64,000 nt of DNA from an uncultured Rhizobiaceae group bacterium. Its GTDB lineage: Bacteria; Pseudomonadota; Alphaproteobacteria; Rhizobiales; Rhizobiaceae. Positions 11,789 through 19,648 of this stretch are shown one piece after another; the stretch's first letter is position 1, and each line of letters begins with the position of its first letter. The translations under genes and the position numbers were made by a program. The notes below the pieces were generated by a model. The model had not been told where the DNA came from. It searched no databases and saw only the letters and a list, made by a program, of their open reading frames with translations. The stretch covers positions 1 through 64,000 of the forward strand of contig CALLUS010000024.1 of assembly GCA_938010435.1 (NCBI GenBank), given 5' to 3'.

Positions 11789-12271
11789 TCAAATTTCACC
11801 CGTTTCGGCTTCAGTCAGAAATTCTGGACCACGTCGTAAAAACAACGGATCGGGTACCGTGGAAAAGCTGGATTGCGAAATCATCATGTCTTTCAGCGTG
11901 TGACTGTCCAGCGTTGTCATGAAAGCATCCAGCGCCTTGTTAAAAGGGCCCGGCAATTTACAGAAATGCGATATGATGCATTGGTTGTCCTGCCCGAAAC
12001 ACTCAACCAACTTAAAATCAGGCTCAGTAAGACGAACCAATTCTCCAAGGTTAATCTCCTCAGGTTCTCTTCCTAATTTTAGCCCTCCAGATCTACCGCG
12101 AACCGCGTACAAATATCCTTCTGTCGAAAGCAAATGTACGATCTTCATCAGATGGCCTTTTGACACATCAAATGTTTTTTGAATCTCTGAAATCGTTGTC
12201 AGTTTGTCATTATGAGCCGCTGTGTAGAGTAAAATCCGCAAAGCATAATCTGTAAAATTCGTTAGCCTCAT
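11789..12271 (-). CDS. nsrR: Rrf2-family NO-sensing repressor NsrR
   Basis: The 160-residue protein begins MRLTNFTDYALRILLY, the typical start of NsrR. The winged helix is at residues 25-62 (SEIQKTFDVSKGHLMKIVHLL, then VRGRSGGLKL). Three cysteines at C91, C98 and C104 (ECFGQDNQCIISHFC) match the Fe-S cluster ligands of NsrR. In this family NO damages the cluster and relieves repression of NO-detoxification genes. It stands upstream of the HTHP operon on the same strand but is separated by 153 bases that contain that operon's own promoter. The surrounding genes (haemoglobin, YeaR-like, nirK) are classic targets. Confidence 0.93.
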   Translation of the reverse strand: MRLTNFTDYALRILLYTAAHNDKLTTISEIQKTFDVSKGHLMKIVHLLSTEGYLYAVRGRSGGLKLGREPEEINLGELVRLTEPDFKLVECFGQDNQCIISHFCKLPGPFNKALDAFMTTLDSHTLKDMMISQSSFSTVPDPLFLRRGPEFLTEAETGEI

Positions 12272-12771
12272 TCATCACCTTGAAATGCTTAATCGTATTA
12301 TTTGCTCAAATTTCTTCTTACCAAATGAAATGTTAGCATACACCCGCCAAGCGCAAAAATATAGTACAAGTCGATGTTAAGCGATCCCAAATCCCATTGT
12401 TGCTTTATCTGAACAGGCTTACGATCATTGGAATGGAAAAAACATAGCCGCTTGATTGAGTGTTTACACTCTTCTAACTCGTACAAAACGCCTGCGGAAT
12501 TAAACTTCCGGCTATTGTAGCGAATGATCTCACAGGTTGTCTCAATACAGATCCAAATCCATTGACAGTCCCGGCGTTGAATTATAACATACATTATAAA
12601 TATATTTTATATGGGAAATTCGATTGATCGACCGACTTTTCCAAAGACCAGCTTCGTCTTTAATAATGCCATGCAATTGTGCATCGCACTCAACCTTGCC
12701 CAAAAATGCCTAAACCCATCACTGCCATTGAGAAATAATGGTCAAACCTTCCAAACAATTAGGAGACAGTT
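12272..12771. other. Divergent regulatory region between nsrR and the YeiH gene
   Basis: This 500-base gap carries the divergent nsrR and YeiH-gene promoters. An open frame at 12298-12594 (minus, 98 codons) matches nothing I know, is rich in Cys, Trp and Ile, and overlaps the YeiH promoter, so I do not call it. The YeiH leader from the promoter near 12590 to the GTG at 12772 is about 165 bases long with no obvious hairpin. Confidence 0.5.
12562..12608 (+). promoter_or_regulatory. Probable YeiH-gene promoter with NsrR-like box
   Basis: TTGACA (12562-12567) is followed after 15 bases by TATAAC (12583-12588). The 23 bases at 12586-12608 match the NsrR 11-1-11 pattern at 16 of 22 positions; the right half (AAATATATTTT) matches 9 of 11. 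As at the HTHP promoter, the box overlaps the -10 and start region. Confidence 0.45.
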
Positions 12772-13770
12772 GTGCAGCGTGTGATGAGATTGACGAAGGA
12801 AATTATACCAGGTGTCATTATCGCCAGTACAATCGCATTGGCAGCAAAATTTTTATCTGAGCATTACGGCGCACCATCAATGTTAATGGCGCTCTTGCTC
12901 GGTATCGCATTGAACTTTCTAAGTGAAGAAGGTGCGTGTCCTTCAGGAATCGAATTTTGCGCCACCACTGTTTTGCGAATTGGTGTTGCATTGCTCGGAG
13001 TTCGGATCAGCTTCGAGCTTCTACTTGGACTGGGTGTCGAAATGATCGGGCTCGTTCTAATCGGTGTGATACTGACAATCCTTTTTGGTTTGGTTGCCTC
13101 TAACTTATTAGGCAGAGGATGGCGGCTTGGTTTATTGTCAGGCGGGTCCGTTGCCATTTGCGGTGCATCGGCTGCAATCGCCCTCGCTGCTGTTCTTCCA
13201 AAAAATGAACATTCGGAACGCAACCTGAGCTTTACCATTCTCAGCGTTACAGTTCTCAGCACAATCGCGATGATTATCTATCCGATTATCGGCCAAACAC
13301 TTGGTCTATCGACTAGCGAAATGGGTGTTTTTCTCGGCGGTACCATTCATGACGTCGCGCAAGTCGTCGGTGCAGGTTTTTCCATATCTCAGGAGGCTGG
13401 CGATTCAGCAACTCTCATCAAGCTTTTCAGAGTTGCAACACTGGCGCCCATTATATTGTTTCTTTCACTTGTGTTGAAGAAAGAATCGTCTGAAAGAAGC
13501 GGCGCTAATATACCTATTATTCCACCATTCATTGTTGGATTTTTAGCCCTTGCCACCATCAACAGTTTTGGATTTTTACCGGATTGGTTGAGTTCTCTTC
13601 TTGGACAAACGTCACAATGGGCACTGTTGGCAGCAATCGCAGCGGTTGGGCTAAAAACATCGCCCAGGCGTGTTCTTGAAGTGGGGCCTCAAGCTATTGT
13701 GATGATCGTTGCAGAGACGCTCTTCATAACTGTGGTGATCCTTGGTGGAATTTATTTCTTACGTCCTTAG
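12772..13770 (+). CDS. YeiH family putative sulfate exporter
   Basis: This 332-residue inner-membrane protein has about ten hydrophobic segments and matches the YeiH/UPF0324 family, annotated as putative sulfate exporters. Diagnostic stretches are GIALNFL, LRIGVALLGVRISF, GGSVAICGASAAIALAAV and GGTIHDVAQVVGAGF. Transport activity is poorly proven for the family. The start is a GTG at 12772 placed 6 bases after AGGAG; an ATG four codons later is less well placed. The upstream promoter carries an NsrR-like box. The 38-base gap to the NTF2-like gene suggests one transcript. In an NO and sulfur-stress setting it might export sulfite or sulfate, which is inference. Confidence 0.88.
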   Translation: MQRVMRLTKEIIPGVIIASTIALAAKFLSEHYGAPSMLMALLLGIALNFLSEEGACPSGIEFCATTVLRIGVALLGVRISFELLLGLGVEMIGLVLIGVILTILFGLVASNLLGRGWRLGLLSGGSVAICGASAAIALAAVLPKNEHSERNLSFTILSVTVLSTIAMIIYPIIGQTLGLSTSEMGVFLGGTIHDVAQVVGAGFSISQEAGDSATLIKLFRVATLAPIILFLSLVLKKESSERSGANIPIIPPFIVGFLALATINSFGFLPDWLSSLLGQTSQWALLAAIAAVGLKTSPRRVLEVGPQAIVMIVAETLFITVVILGGIYFLRP

Positions 13771-13808
13771 AACCTTTAAATCTCAAACTCAAAAGAAATG
13801 GGAAAGAC

Positions 13809-14189
13809 ATGACATCAGAACAACGTTTGCTTGCTCTCGACTCCGAACTCAATGAGCTGGTTACAGCCGGTAAAATGAGTGAAGCGATGGATCGGTTTTA
13901 CAGTGATGATGTATCTATCAAAGAAAACGACAAGGAACCAACCATAGGTAAAGTCGCAAATCTGTTTCGCGAAAAAACATTCATTGCCCAAGTGGAACGC
14001 TTCAACAAAGCCGAGGTTTTGGCAAGCGGCGTAGGTGGGCGAACAACATTCTCAAAATGGCACATGGACTTTGTCCATAAGGAGTTTGGTCGTTTGGAGT
14101 TTACACAAGTGTCGGTGCGAACGTGGAATGAAGATCGTGTTGCAGAGGAAGTTTTCTTCTATGGAATGAAAACAGATTTCTTATCTTGA
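13809..14189 (+). CDS. NTF2-like (SnoaL-type) protein
   Basis: This 126-residue protein has the size and layout of an NTF2/SnoaL-like fold: an N-terminal helix pair (LALDSELNELVTAGKMSEAM), a DRFYSDDVSIKEND segment, and a beta-rich second half (RTTFSKWHMDFVHKEFGRLE). No catalytic residues can be assigned. It starts 38 bases after the YeiH gene with GGGAAAG as ribosome-binding site and is probably co-transcribed with it. A small hairpin (14189-14207) begins at its stop codon. The function is unknown. Confidence 0.75.
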   Translation: MTSEQRLLALDSELNELVTAGKMSEAMDRFYSDDVSIKENDKEPTIGKVANLFREKTFIAQVERFNKAEVLASGVGGRTTFSKWHMDFVHKEFGRLEFTQVSVRTWNEDRVAEEVFFYGMKTDFLS

Positions 14190-14236
14190 TACACAAGTTT
14201 TGTGTATGTGATGCTAAATCAACGTGTTCCAACAGA

Positions 14237-14259
14237 GGGATTATTGCGATTATAATCCC
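14237..14259 (+). terminator. Possible terminator hairpin after the NTF2-like gene
   Basis: GGGATTAT (14237-14244) pairs with ATAATCCC (14252-14259) around a 7-base loop, then CTCTTATT follows. The T-run is poor, so termination is only likely. Confidence 0.4.
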
Positions 14260-14333
14260 CTCTTATTGAGTTTAAACCATAAACAGCGTGCAGTAATAAA
14301 CCAGTATAAGACACGCAGAAAAGAGTTATCCTC

Positions 14334-14777
14334 ATGGCCAGCGTCAATGACCTTCTGCCGATTGCGGCGCAAGACCTTAGAATTATTGAGAAGAATGAAA
14401 AAATTGCCACAGCATCGGATTTGCTGAGCACATCTCGAAATCGTATGATCGTTGTTTGCGGAGCAGACAAGAAAGTTGCCGGAGTGATTACCAGAGGTGA
14501 TATCTTACGCGGCGTGTACCATGAAAACACAAAACCGGATACTCATTGTAATTCTCTCATGTGCGTTGATGTTCACAGCTGTCGACCCACCGACGACCTC
14601 AACGATGTGTGGTCAAAAATGAGTTCAAAGAATTTAAATGCAATGCCCATTGTTAATGATGAAGGTAGTCCTCTGGGAGTGCTGTCATCGAAATGTGTGC
14701 TCGTGAAATTGCTTGCGGAAGCAAAGCAGGAAGACGAACTTATGAGGCACTATATCGAAGGGATGGGATATCGTTAA
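14334..14777 (+). CDS. Two-CBS-domain protein
   Basis: The 147-residue protein consists of a tandem pair of CBS motifs, at about residues 10-65 (RMIVVCGADKKVAGVITRGDILRG) and 75-135 (NLNAMPIVNDEGSPLGVLSSKCVLVKLL). Such stand-alone pairs usually bind adenine nucleotides and regulate a partner protein. No partner is fused or obviously adjacent. It may belong to the YeiH transcript or have its own promoter. The hydrophilic C-terminal tail EAKQEDELMRHYIEGMGYR completes the protein. The fold assignment is secure; the role is unknown. Confidence 0.85.
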   Translation: MASVNDLLPIAAQDLRIIEKNEKIATASDLLSTSRNRMIVVCGADKKVAGVITRGDILRGVYHENTKPDTHCNSLMCVDVHSCRPTDDLNDVWSKMSSKNLNAMPIVNDEGSPLGVLSSKCVLVKLLAEAKQEDELMRHYIEGMGYR

Positions 14778-15029
14778 AACGGCTTCCTGAAATTTGCATA
14801 CAAGGTCAAGATTTTCAGAAACCGGACTGGTATATAATTAAACTCACCTGCTTTCAGAAAACGATTAAACCAGCCATTTTCAAAACGTATTTAGTGCTGA
14901 AATACAGGAAATATTTCCCTGTTATTCATTTAATCAAAAACATCGGCTCGAATATTGTGTTCCTGAAAACAGGCAGAGCATGTTGCCGCCGATTGTATGA
15001 TCGAACGGCAACATTTTATTTGCAAACAT

Positions 15030-15626
15030 TTAGAACCGCCAATAAGCGTTCTTGGAGATTTTGTTTTTCCACGGAAGGCCGGCATTACGCCATCCGTTCA
15101 AGTTTCGACTTCCTGTTGCCGGATCAGTACTGCCTTCAAAACCCTCGATCTGGTTCCAGACCATTTTATATCCGGCCTTATGCAGAAGTCGTGCGGCAGC
15201 AGCAGATCTGGGGCCAGACCGACAACTGACAATAATAGGCTGGTCTTTTGTAAAGCCGAGACGACTTATCATGGCATCCACGTTAGCAACAAAGTTCTTG
15301 TTTGGCTCCATTTCATAAGAGCCACTGTCTGGAACAAAACTGCGCGTGATCATTCGCAACGGAACATTAGCATCCATCGGTTCAGGATGACCGATAAAAC
15401 TGACTTCCATCGGATCACGAACATCAATCAATACAATTGAAGGATCTTGTGTCAGTGCTGCAAACGCCTCCTTTGGGGTGTAATATAAACCAAACGGTGT
15501 CTGCCTGGATTCAGAAACATTTGCATGGTTTGTTTGATTTTGAGTGTCAGCTGCGTTTGACTGAAGCGCGCCAAAGCCTGTTGAGACAATAAGCATTCCA
15601 ACAAATAGTTGTAAACTGCGATGCAT
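15030..15626 (-). CDS. Exported rhodanese-domain protein
   Basis: The 198-residue protein starts with a signal peptide (RSLQLFVGMLIVSTGFGALQSNAA, cleavage near residue 25). A single rhodanese domain covers about residues 50-180. IVLIDVRDPMEV and the active-site loop SCRSGPRSAAAA, with Cys135 as persulfide carrier, are intact. The short loop with basic residues fits sulfurtransferase activity in the periplasm. The C-terminal WRNAGLPWKN is typical of bacterial single-domain rhodaneses. It lies 32 bases downstream of the MBL-fold gene on the same strand and is probably co-transcribed with it. Confidence 0.88.
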   Translation of the reverse strand: MHRSLQLFVGMLIVSTGFGALQSNAADTQNQTNHANVSESRQTPFGLYYTPKEAFAALTQDPSIVLIDVRDPMEVSFIGHPEPMDANVPLRMITRSFVPDSGSYEMEPNKNFVANVDAMISRLGFTKDQPIIVSCRSGPRSAAAARLLHKAGYKMVWNQIEGFEGSTDPATGSRNLNGWRNAGLPWKNKISKNAYWRF

Positions 15627-15658
15627 ATGAATTCTCCTTTCATGCGAGGTGATTGAGG

Positions 15659-16651
15659 TTAGATTCCGATCGACATACCCACAGCAATCGGAGCTACCTT
15701 ATCGCCAAACGATTGTTCAAGTTTGTTGACAGCCCGCCATCCGGTGCAGTGACCGGGCATGATTAAATCCAGATCAAATTCTGCAAAATCTGCTACAGTC
15801 TGGTCGATGATTTTCTCATTGGCGCCAGACAGGTGGTAGCCGCCTATAAGCCCATGAATGTCAGAATCAGGAAAATCTGCGCGCGCGGCGTGCATGACAT
15901 TTACGATCCCCGCATGCGAACATGCAGAAAAAACCACGAGCCCTTTGTCACGAATATTCACAGCTAAATAACGTTCATCCATAATCAATGGATCTGGCTC
16001 CCAATCTTTACCATCCAACGTTCTTCTCATGTGGCCGGGAAAACCTAATTCATAAGATGTAATTCTAGGGATCTCACCACTGACAAAAAACATATCATCC
16101 AAAATGCCTACAGCCTTGTCGGTAACGACCGGATCGCCTCTGTGCTCTTTAATGTCGTCAACACCAGGAATTTCTTTGATCGGCAACAATTCCTCACCAG
16201 GCATTGGCAAAGCCCGCTGACGAAACATGCCCGGATGCAAATAAACTGGCACATCAGGTTTGTCAGGTTGTTTTTGAACTTGATCAAGCGCCTCCAGCAA
16301 CCCTCCAGCGTGGTCCCAATGGCCGTGAGAAAGTACCACCGCTTCCACATCACCAAGCTTGGCACCCAGGCGAGCAGCATTATACTCGACGGCAAAATCA
16401 ACGGGGCCGGCATCAAATAAAACGGTTCTGGATTCATCGCCACGAAATGCGGTGACGATTAATGCAAGGCCATGATTGGCACAACACTGACAACCGCCGC
16501 TTAATTGCGTCATGCCGGCTTTTCGCAAATTACTCCACTCCGAATTAAAGCCTTTTGGAGTCGTGGACAGACTGTCGGTCGTGTTATCGATCAGAACAAG
16601 AATTTCAATCCGATCAACGACCCCTACATCAGTACCATTGGAGTTCGCCAT
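15659..16651 (-). CDS. MBL-fold metallohydrolase (COG1237-like)
   Basis: The 330-residue protein has the metallo-beta-lactamase signature SHGHWDHAGG (His109, His111, Asp113, His114) followed by further metal ligands in SACSHAGIVNV and MPGHCTGW. The long form and the GGCQCCANHGLALIV stretch place it near the COG1237 group, which includes dihydropterin-type synthases. The exact substrate cannot be read from sequence. Three cysteines (GGCQCC) near residue 54 are unusual for a simple hydrolase. It sits between a DJ-1-type gene and an exported rhodanese on the same strand. A structured inverted repeat (16680-16754) lies just upstream of its start, with a TATAAT at about 16669-16674 between the repeat and the ATG. 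Confidence 0.85.
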   Translation of the reverse strand: MANSNGTDVGVVDRIEILVLIDNTTDSLSTTPKGFNSEWSNLRKAGMTQLSGGCQCCANHGLALIVTAFRGDESRTVLFDAGPVDFAVEYNAARLGAKLGDVEAVVLSHGHWDHAGGLLEALDQVQKQPDKPDVPVYLHPGMFRQRALPMPGEELLPIKEIPGVDDIKEHRGDPVVTDKAVGILDDMFFVSGEIPRITSYELGFPGHMRRTLDGKDWEPDPLIMDERYLAVNIRDKGLVVFSACSHAGIVNVMHAARADFPDSDIHGLIGGYHLSGANEKIIDQTVADFAEFDLDLIMPGHCTGWRAVNKLEQSFGDKVAPIAVGMSIGI

Positions 16652-16679
16652 ATAAGGTGCCTTTCAAATTATAATGTGT

Positions 16680-16754
16680 GTGCATCACCATCTATTGGAA
16701 GGGTAACCCCTTCAAAAACAGCATTGTTAAACCTGCTGGAAAATGGTGATGCAC
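16680..16754. other. Three-way-junction-like inverted repeat upstream of the MBL gene
   Basis: A perfect 12-base outer stem (GTGCATCACCAT at 16680-16691 with 16743-16754) encloses two hairpins. The first is GAAGGG-taac-CCCTTC at 16698-16713; the second is CAGCA/TGCTG at 16719-16738. The whole resembles a small three-way junction. It lies in the 142-base gap between the DJ-1 and MBL genes. Neither strand shows a T-run directly after it. It could be an mRNA leader structure, an operator array or a REP-like element. Confidence 0.6.
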
Positions 16755-16793
16755 GGTTTCTAGACAGAATCGTGAAGTCAACGATTTGCGTTG

Positions 16794-17495
16794 TTATGCG
16801 CTTAAACGCTTGGCAAGTGCCTCTGCCAATGGTGAAGCAGACGCCGGGCTTTGTCCAGTCATCAACATGCCATCTTCAATCACATGAGGTTCCCAATTTG
16901 TTGTGCATGAATAATCGGCACCACGGGCTTTAAGCTCATCTTCAAGAGAGAATAACAGATGGTGAAGCAATTCGATTTCACTGTCTTCATCATTCTTAAA
17001 TCCGGTGAGTGTCTTACCTTTAACAAAAGGATCGCCATTCGGTTTTTTTGCATCGCGCAAAATTGCCGGACCATGGCAAACCATGGCAACAGGACGGTCT
17101 GAATTATAAAAATCTTCGATCAGTTTGATCGCGTGTGAATCTGACGCCAGATCCCAAAGCAAACCGTATCCACCGGGGAAGAAGACAGCATCAAACGTGT
17201 CTGCATTTATGTCCCGAAGTTTTCTGGTGTTGCTAACCGCATAATTGGCTATTGCATCTTTTTCGAAACGCTCGGTGTACTCTGTTGTGTAAGGTGCTTT
17301 CATCGACAACAAGTCAATTGGCGCATCCCCACCTGAAGGTGATGCAAACACAACCTCAAAGCCAGCTTCAGTTAAGATATAGTATGGTGCCGCAACCTCG
17401 GTAAACCAGGTTCCGGTTTGTTTGCCACTGATACCCATCTCATCACGCGATGTCATCACAACCAAAACTCTCTTTTGTTTATTGCCCGTTTTCAT
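16794..17495 (-). CDS. DJ-1/PfpI family protein (Hsp31/glyoxalase III-like)
   Basis: The 233-residue protein has the DJ-1/PfpI fold. Visible features are the conserved Glu in GTWFTEVAAPY (Glu33), AVFFPGGYG near residue 105, and the nucleophile elbow VCHGPA with Cys140. This subgroup (HchA-like) detoxifies methylglyoxal and related carbonyls, or acts as a stress chaperone. The ATG at 17495 is preferred over an upstream TTG because AAGGAATT sits at the right spacing. It precedes the MBL and rhodanese genes on the same strand, separated by the structured element at 16680-16754. The exact substrate is uncertain. Confidence 0.88.
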   Translation of the reverse strand: MKTGNKQKRVLVVMTSRDEMGISGKQTGTWFTEVAAPYYILTEAGFEVVFASPSGGDAPIDLLSMKAPYTTEYTERFEKDAIANYAVSNTRKLRDINADTFDAVFFPGGYGLLWDLASDSHAIKLIEDFYNSDRPVAMVCHGPAILRDAKKPNGDPFVKGKTLTGFKNDEDSEIELLHHLLFSLEDELKARGADYSCTTNWEPHVIEDGMLMTGQSPASASPLAEALAKRLSA

Positions 17496-17754
17496 AGTCA
17501 ATTCCTTTCAAGTTCATCGCTGCATTGTTCGTGTCTGCATAAGAAACTGTGGAACCGCTCGTTGATATCTGGATACTGCCAGTTGCATCAAATTCTTGCG
17601 AAAAGGAGGAAATATCATTTTTTATTTGGCCGCAGGATTCTGCCATCACAACCAAATTATGGTATTTTTCGATAATTTGTTGCCCGAATATATGAAGGAG
17701 TGTCAGGTCAATTCTGGCTAAACACTGATCAATTTAAGATTATGAGGTGATACC

Positions 17755-18342
17755 ATGAGCAAACTATATTCACTGTGTTTAGCAACGACGGTAGCCGCAA
17801 CTGCTATGGCTTCAATAGCGCTGATGCCCAGCGTGAGTCACAGCCAATCCACTTCAGCTTTGAACAAGACGATAGATTCTGAAGGAAATATCAGACTACC
17901 GGAAGTTGATTTCCGTAAGGAGTGGGCCGCATTGGGTGCCTGGGCGGTTGCCGCTGAAGAAGGAACGCAAGGCTCCAAGGGAATACACATGGTTTACACC
18001 CAGCCTGAGACTGTTGATGCCTATCGTAAAACAGGCAAGTTCCCAGATGGTGCAATTCTCGTTAAAGAACTTCTCGGCGCGAAAACTGCTGATATGACCA
18101 CAGGAAGAATTAGTAGAGCTGGTGATATCGAAGGTTGGTTCGTGATGGTGAAGGATTCCACCGGAAAGTTTGAAAAAACCAATAAGCTTTGGGGTAAAGG
18201 CTGGGGTTGGGCCTATTTCGGCGCAAATGACCGCGTTAAAACCACAACAGTAGACTATGAAGCTGAATGTTTGGCGTGTCACATTCCCGCCAAGGATAAT
18301 GATTGGATTTATACCGAGGCATATCCTGTACTAAAAAATTAG
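17755..18342 (+). CDS. Cytochrome P460 family protein
   Basis: The 195-residue protein has a signal peptide (residues 1-30, ending SVSHSQ) and a single haem c site CLACH (Cys172, Cys175, His176) close to the C-terminus, the layout of cytochrome P460. The segment AYRKTGKFPDGAILVKEL is shared with the second P460 at 42942-43658. P460 proteins carry a haem cross-linked to Lys and oxidise hydroxylamine and NO in the periplasm; the Lys partner here cannot be fixed by eye. It stands alone on the plus strand, about 1.3 kb before nirK, which fits handling of NO or hydroxylamine released by nitrite reduction. The ATG follows ATGAGGTGATACC. Confidence 0.9.
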   Translation: MSKLYSLCLATTVAATAMASIALMPSVSHSQSTSALNKTIDSEGNIRLPEVDFRKEWAALGAWAVAAEEGTQGSKGIHMVYTQPETVDAYRKTGKFPDGAILVKELLGAKTADMTTGRISRAGDIEGWFVMVKDSTGKFEKTNKLWGKGWGWAYFGANDRVKTTTVDYEAECLACHIPAKDNDWIYTEAYPVLKN

Positions 18343-18446
18343 CCCCCCTTCCCGATATAAGCGTGAACCAAATAGTAGCGCTTACGTATTTTCCGCTGGT
18401 TCAATTTGAATGGTTGAAACGAGTTAAGATTGAGGAACGATTCTAA

Positions 18447-18484
18447 AGTTTACTGATCGTCTCTTACCAAACGATCAGTAAACT
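18447..18484. promoter_or_regulatory. Perfect dyad, putative TetR operator before msrB
   Basis: AGTTTACTGATCGT (18447-18460) and its exact complement (18471-18484) flank 10 bases. Each arm contains ACTGATCG, the complement of the half-site found in the tetR/DUF1348 gap at 5877-5990. It ends 61 bases before the msrB start, inside the expected promoter region. There is no T-run, so a terminator is unlikely. Confidence 0.6.
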
Positions 18485-18545
18485 AAGATGTGATTACCCC
18501 ATCACTGCAATTCAAAGCTACTTAAGTTTTCAGAAGGAAATTGGT

Positions 18546-18992
18546 GTGACCGAATATCAACGTTCAAAAAAATCAATGAGCGACCTTACGCCAGAACAGT
18601 TCCGTGTGACCCAGCAAAACGGAACAGAAGCGCCCGGCACCGGAGAATATCTGGAGAACAAAGAGCCCGGCCTGTATGTCGATATTGTTTCAGGCGAGCC
18701 GCTTTTTGTATCTTCAGATAAGTACGAATCGGGTTGCGGATGGCCAAGTTTCACCAAACCGGTGGCAAAAAAGCACATCAAAGAAATTCTGGATAAATCA
18801 CACGGGATGACCCGTGTGGAAGTCCGCAGTGATGAAGGCGACAGTCATCTTGGGCATGTCTTTACCGACGGACCACCAGAAGCCGGTGGCCTGCGATATT
18901 GCATCAATTCAGCATCGCTTCGGTTTGTACCCGAAAACGATATGGAAGCTGAGGGTTATGCAGAATATTTAGATCAGATTGAGGTCGGTTGA
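18546..18992 (+). CDS. msrB: Peptide methionine (R)-S-oxide reductase MsrB
   Basis: The 148-residue protein reduces methionine-R-sulfoxide with thioredoxin. The resolving Cys is in SGCGWPSF and the catalytic Cys in [21 protein letters not shown] completes the signature. The two CxxC pairs that bind zinc in many MsrBs are absent: the corresponding positions read [11 protein letters not shown], as in the zinc-free type. The start is a GTG at 18546 after AGAAGGA. msrA begins one base after its stop, so the two are translationally coupled. A perfect dyad resembling TetR sites upstream suggests regulation by the TetR protein 13 kb away. Confidence 0.95.
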   Translation: MTEYQRSKKSMSDLTPEQFRVTQQNGTEAPGTGEYLENKEPGLYVDIVSGEPLFVSSDKYESGCGWPSFTKPVAKKHIKEILDKSHGMTRVEVRSDEGDSHLGHVFTDGPPEAGGLRYCINSASLRFVPENDMEAEGYAEYLDQIEVG

Positions 18993-18993
18993 T

Positions 18994-19545
18994 ATGGCGA
19001 AAGAACGCGCAATTTTTGCAGGCGGCTGTTTTTGGGGCATGCAGGATCTGATCAGGAAGATGCCGGGAGTTCTGGAAACAAACGTCGGCTATACAGGTGG
19101 AGATATTCCCAATGCAACCTATCGAAACCATGGAACTCATGCTGAGGGCATTGAGATCTGGTTTGACAATGCTGAAACTTCTTATCGCAGCCTGCTGGAA
19201 TTTTTCTTCCAGATTCACGACCCCACAACGCCACTTCAACAAGGCAATGATCGCGGCATGTCATACCGCTCTGGTATCTACCCGATTGACGAAAACCAAA
19301 AACATATCGCGGTGGACACAATTGCAGATGTTGAAGCATCCGGCATTTGGCCCGGCAAAGTTGTGACCGAAATCAAACCGGCCACAGACTTTTGGAAAGC
19401 TGAGCCAGAACACCAAAATTACCTCGAAAAATATCCCAATGGTTATACATGCCATTTCGTACGACCTGATTGGGTGCTGCCTGCAAGAAACGCAAAGACC
19501 CAAAATGATCACACCAATAAGAACGCCACAATCTCAACGACATGA
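18994..19545 (+). CDS. msrA: Peptide methionine (S)-S-oxide reductase MsrA
   Basis: The 183-residue protein has the catalytic motif GGCFWG near residue 12 and the family stretches EVxxGYTGG-like [20 protein letters not shown] and [18 protein letters not shown]. It repairs methionine-S-sulfoxide in the cytoplasm. The ATG at 18994 directly follows the msrB stop; an upstream in-frame TTG at 18979 would overlap msrB and is less likely. The C-terminal tail after VLPAR ([18 protein letters not shown]) is longer than usual and hydrophilic, with no Cys for recycling, so an external reductant must be used. Confidence 0.95.
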   Translation: MAKERAIFAGGCFWGMQDLIRKMPGVLETNVGYTGGDIPNATYRNHGTHAEGIEIWFDNAETSYRSLLEFFFQIHDPTTPLQQGNDRGMSYRSGIYPIDENQKHIAVDTIADVEASGIWPGKVVTEIKPATDFWKAEPEHQNYLEKYPNGYTCHFVRPDWVLPARNAKTQNDHTNKNATISTT

Positions 19546-19648
19546 CATTGAAATAATGATCGCGGTGATCTGAATATTCTTAAACCACGTTGCCATTTGA
19601 GCATTCCTCCCGCTTGCGTGCCAACACACACGTATAAAGGACTGTTCG

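Noticed and set aside
12298-12594. 98-codon open frame on the minus strand upstream of nsrR
   Set aside because: Odd composition, no recognisable domain, no ribosome-binding site, and it overlaps the probable YeiH promoter.
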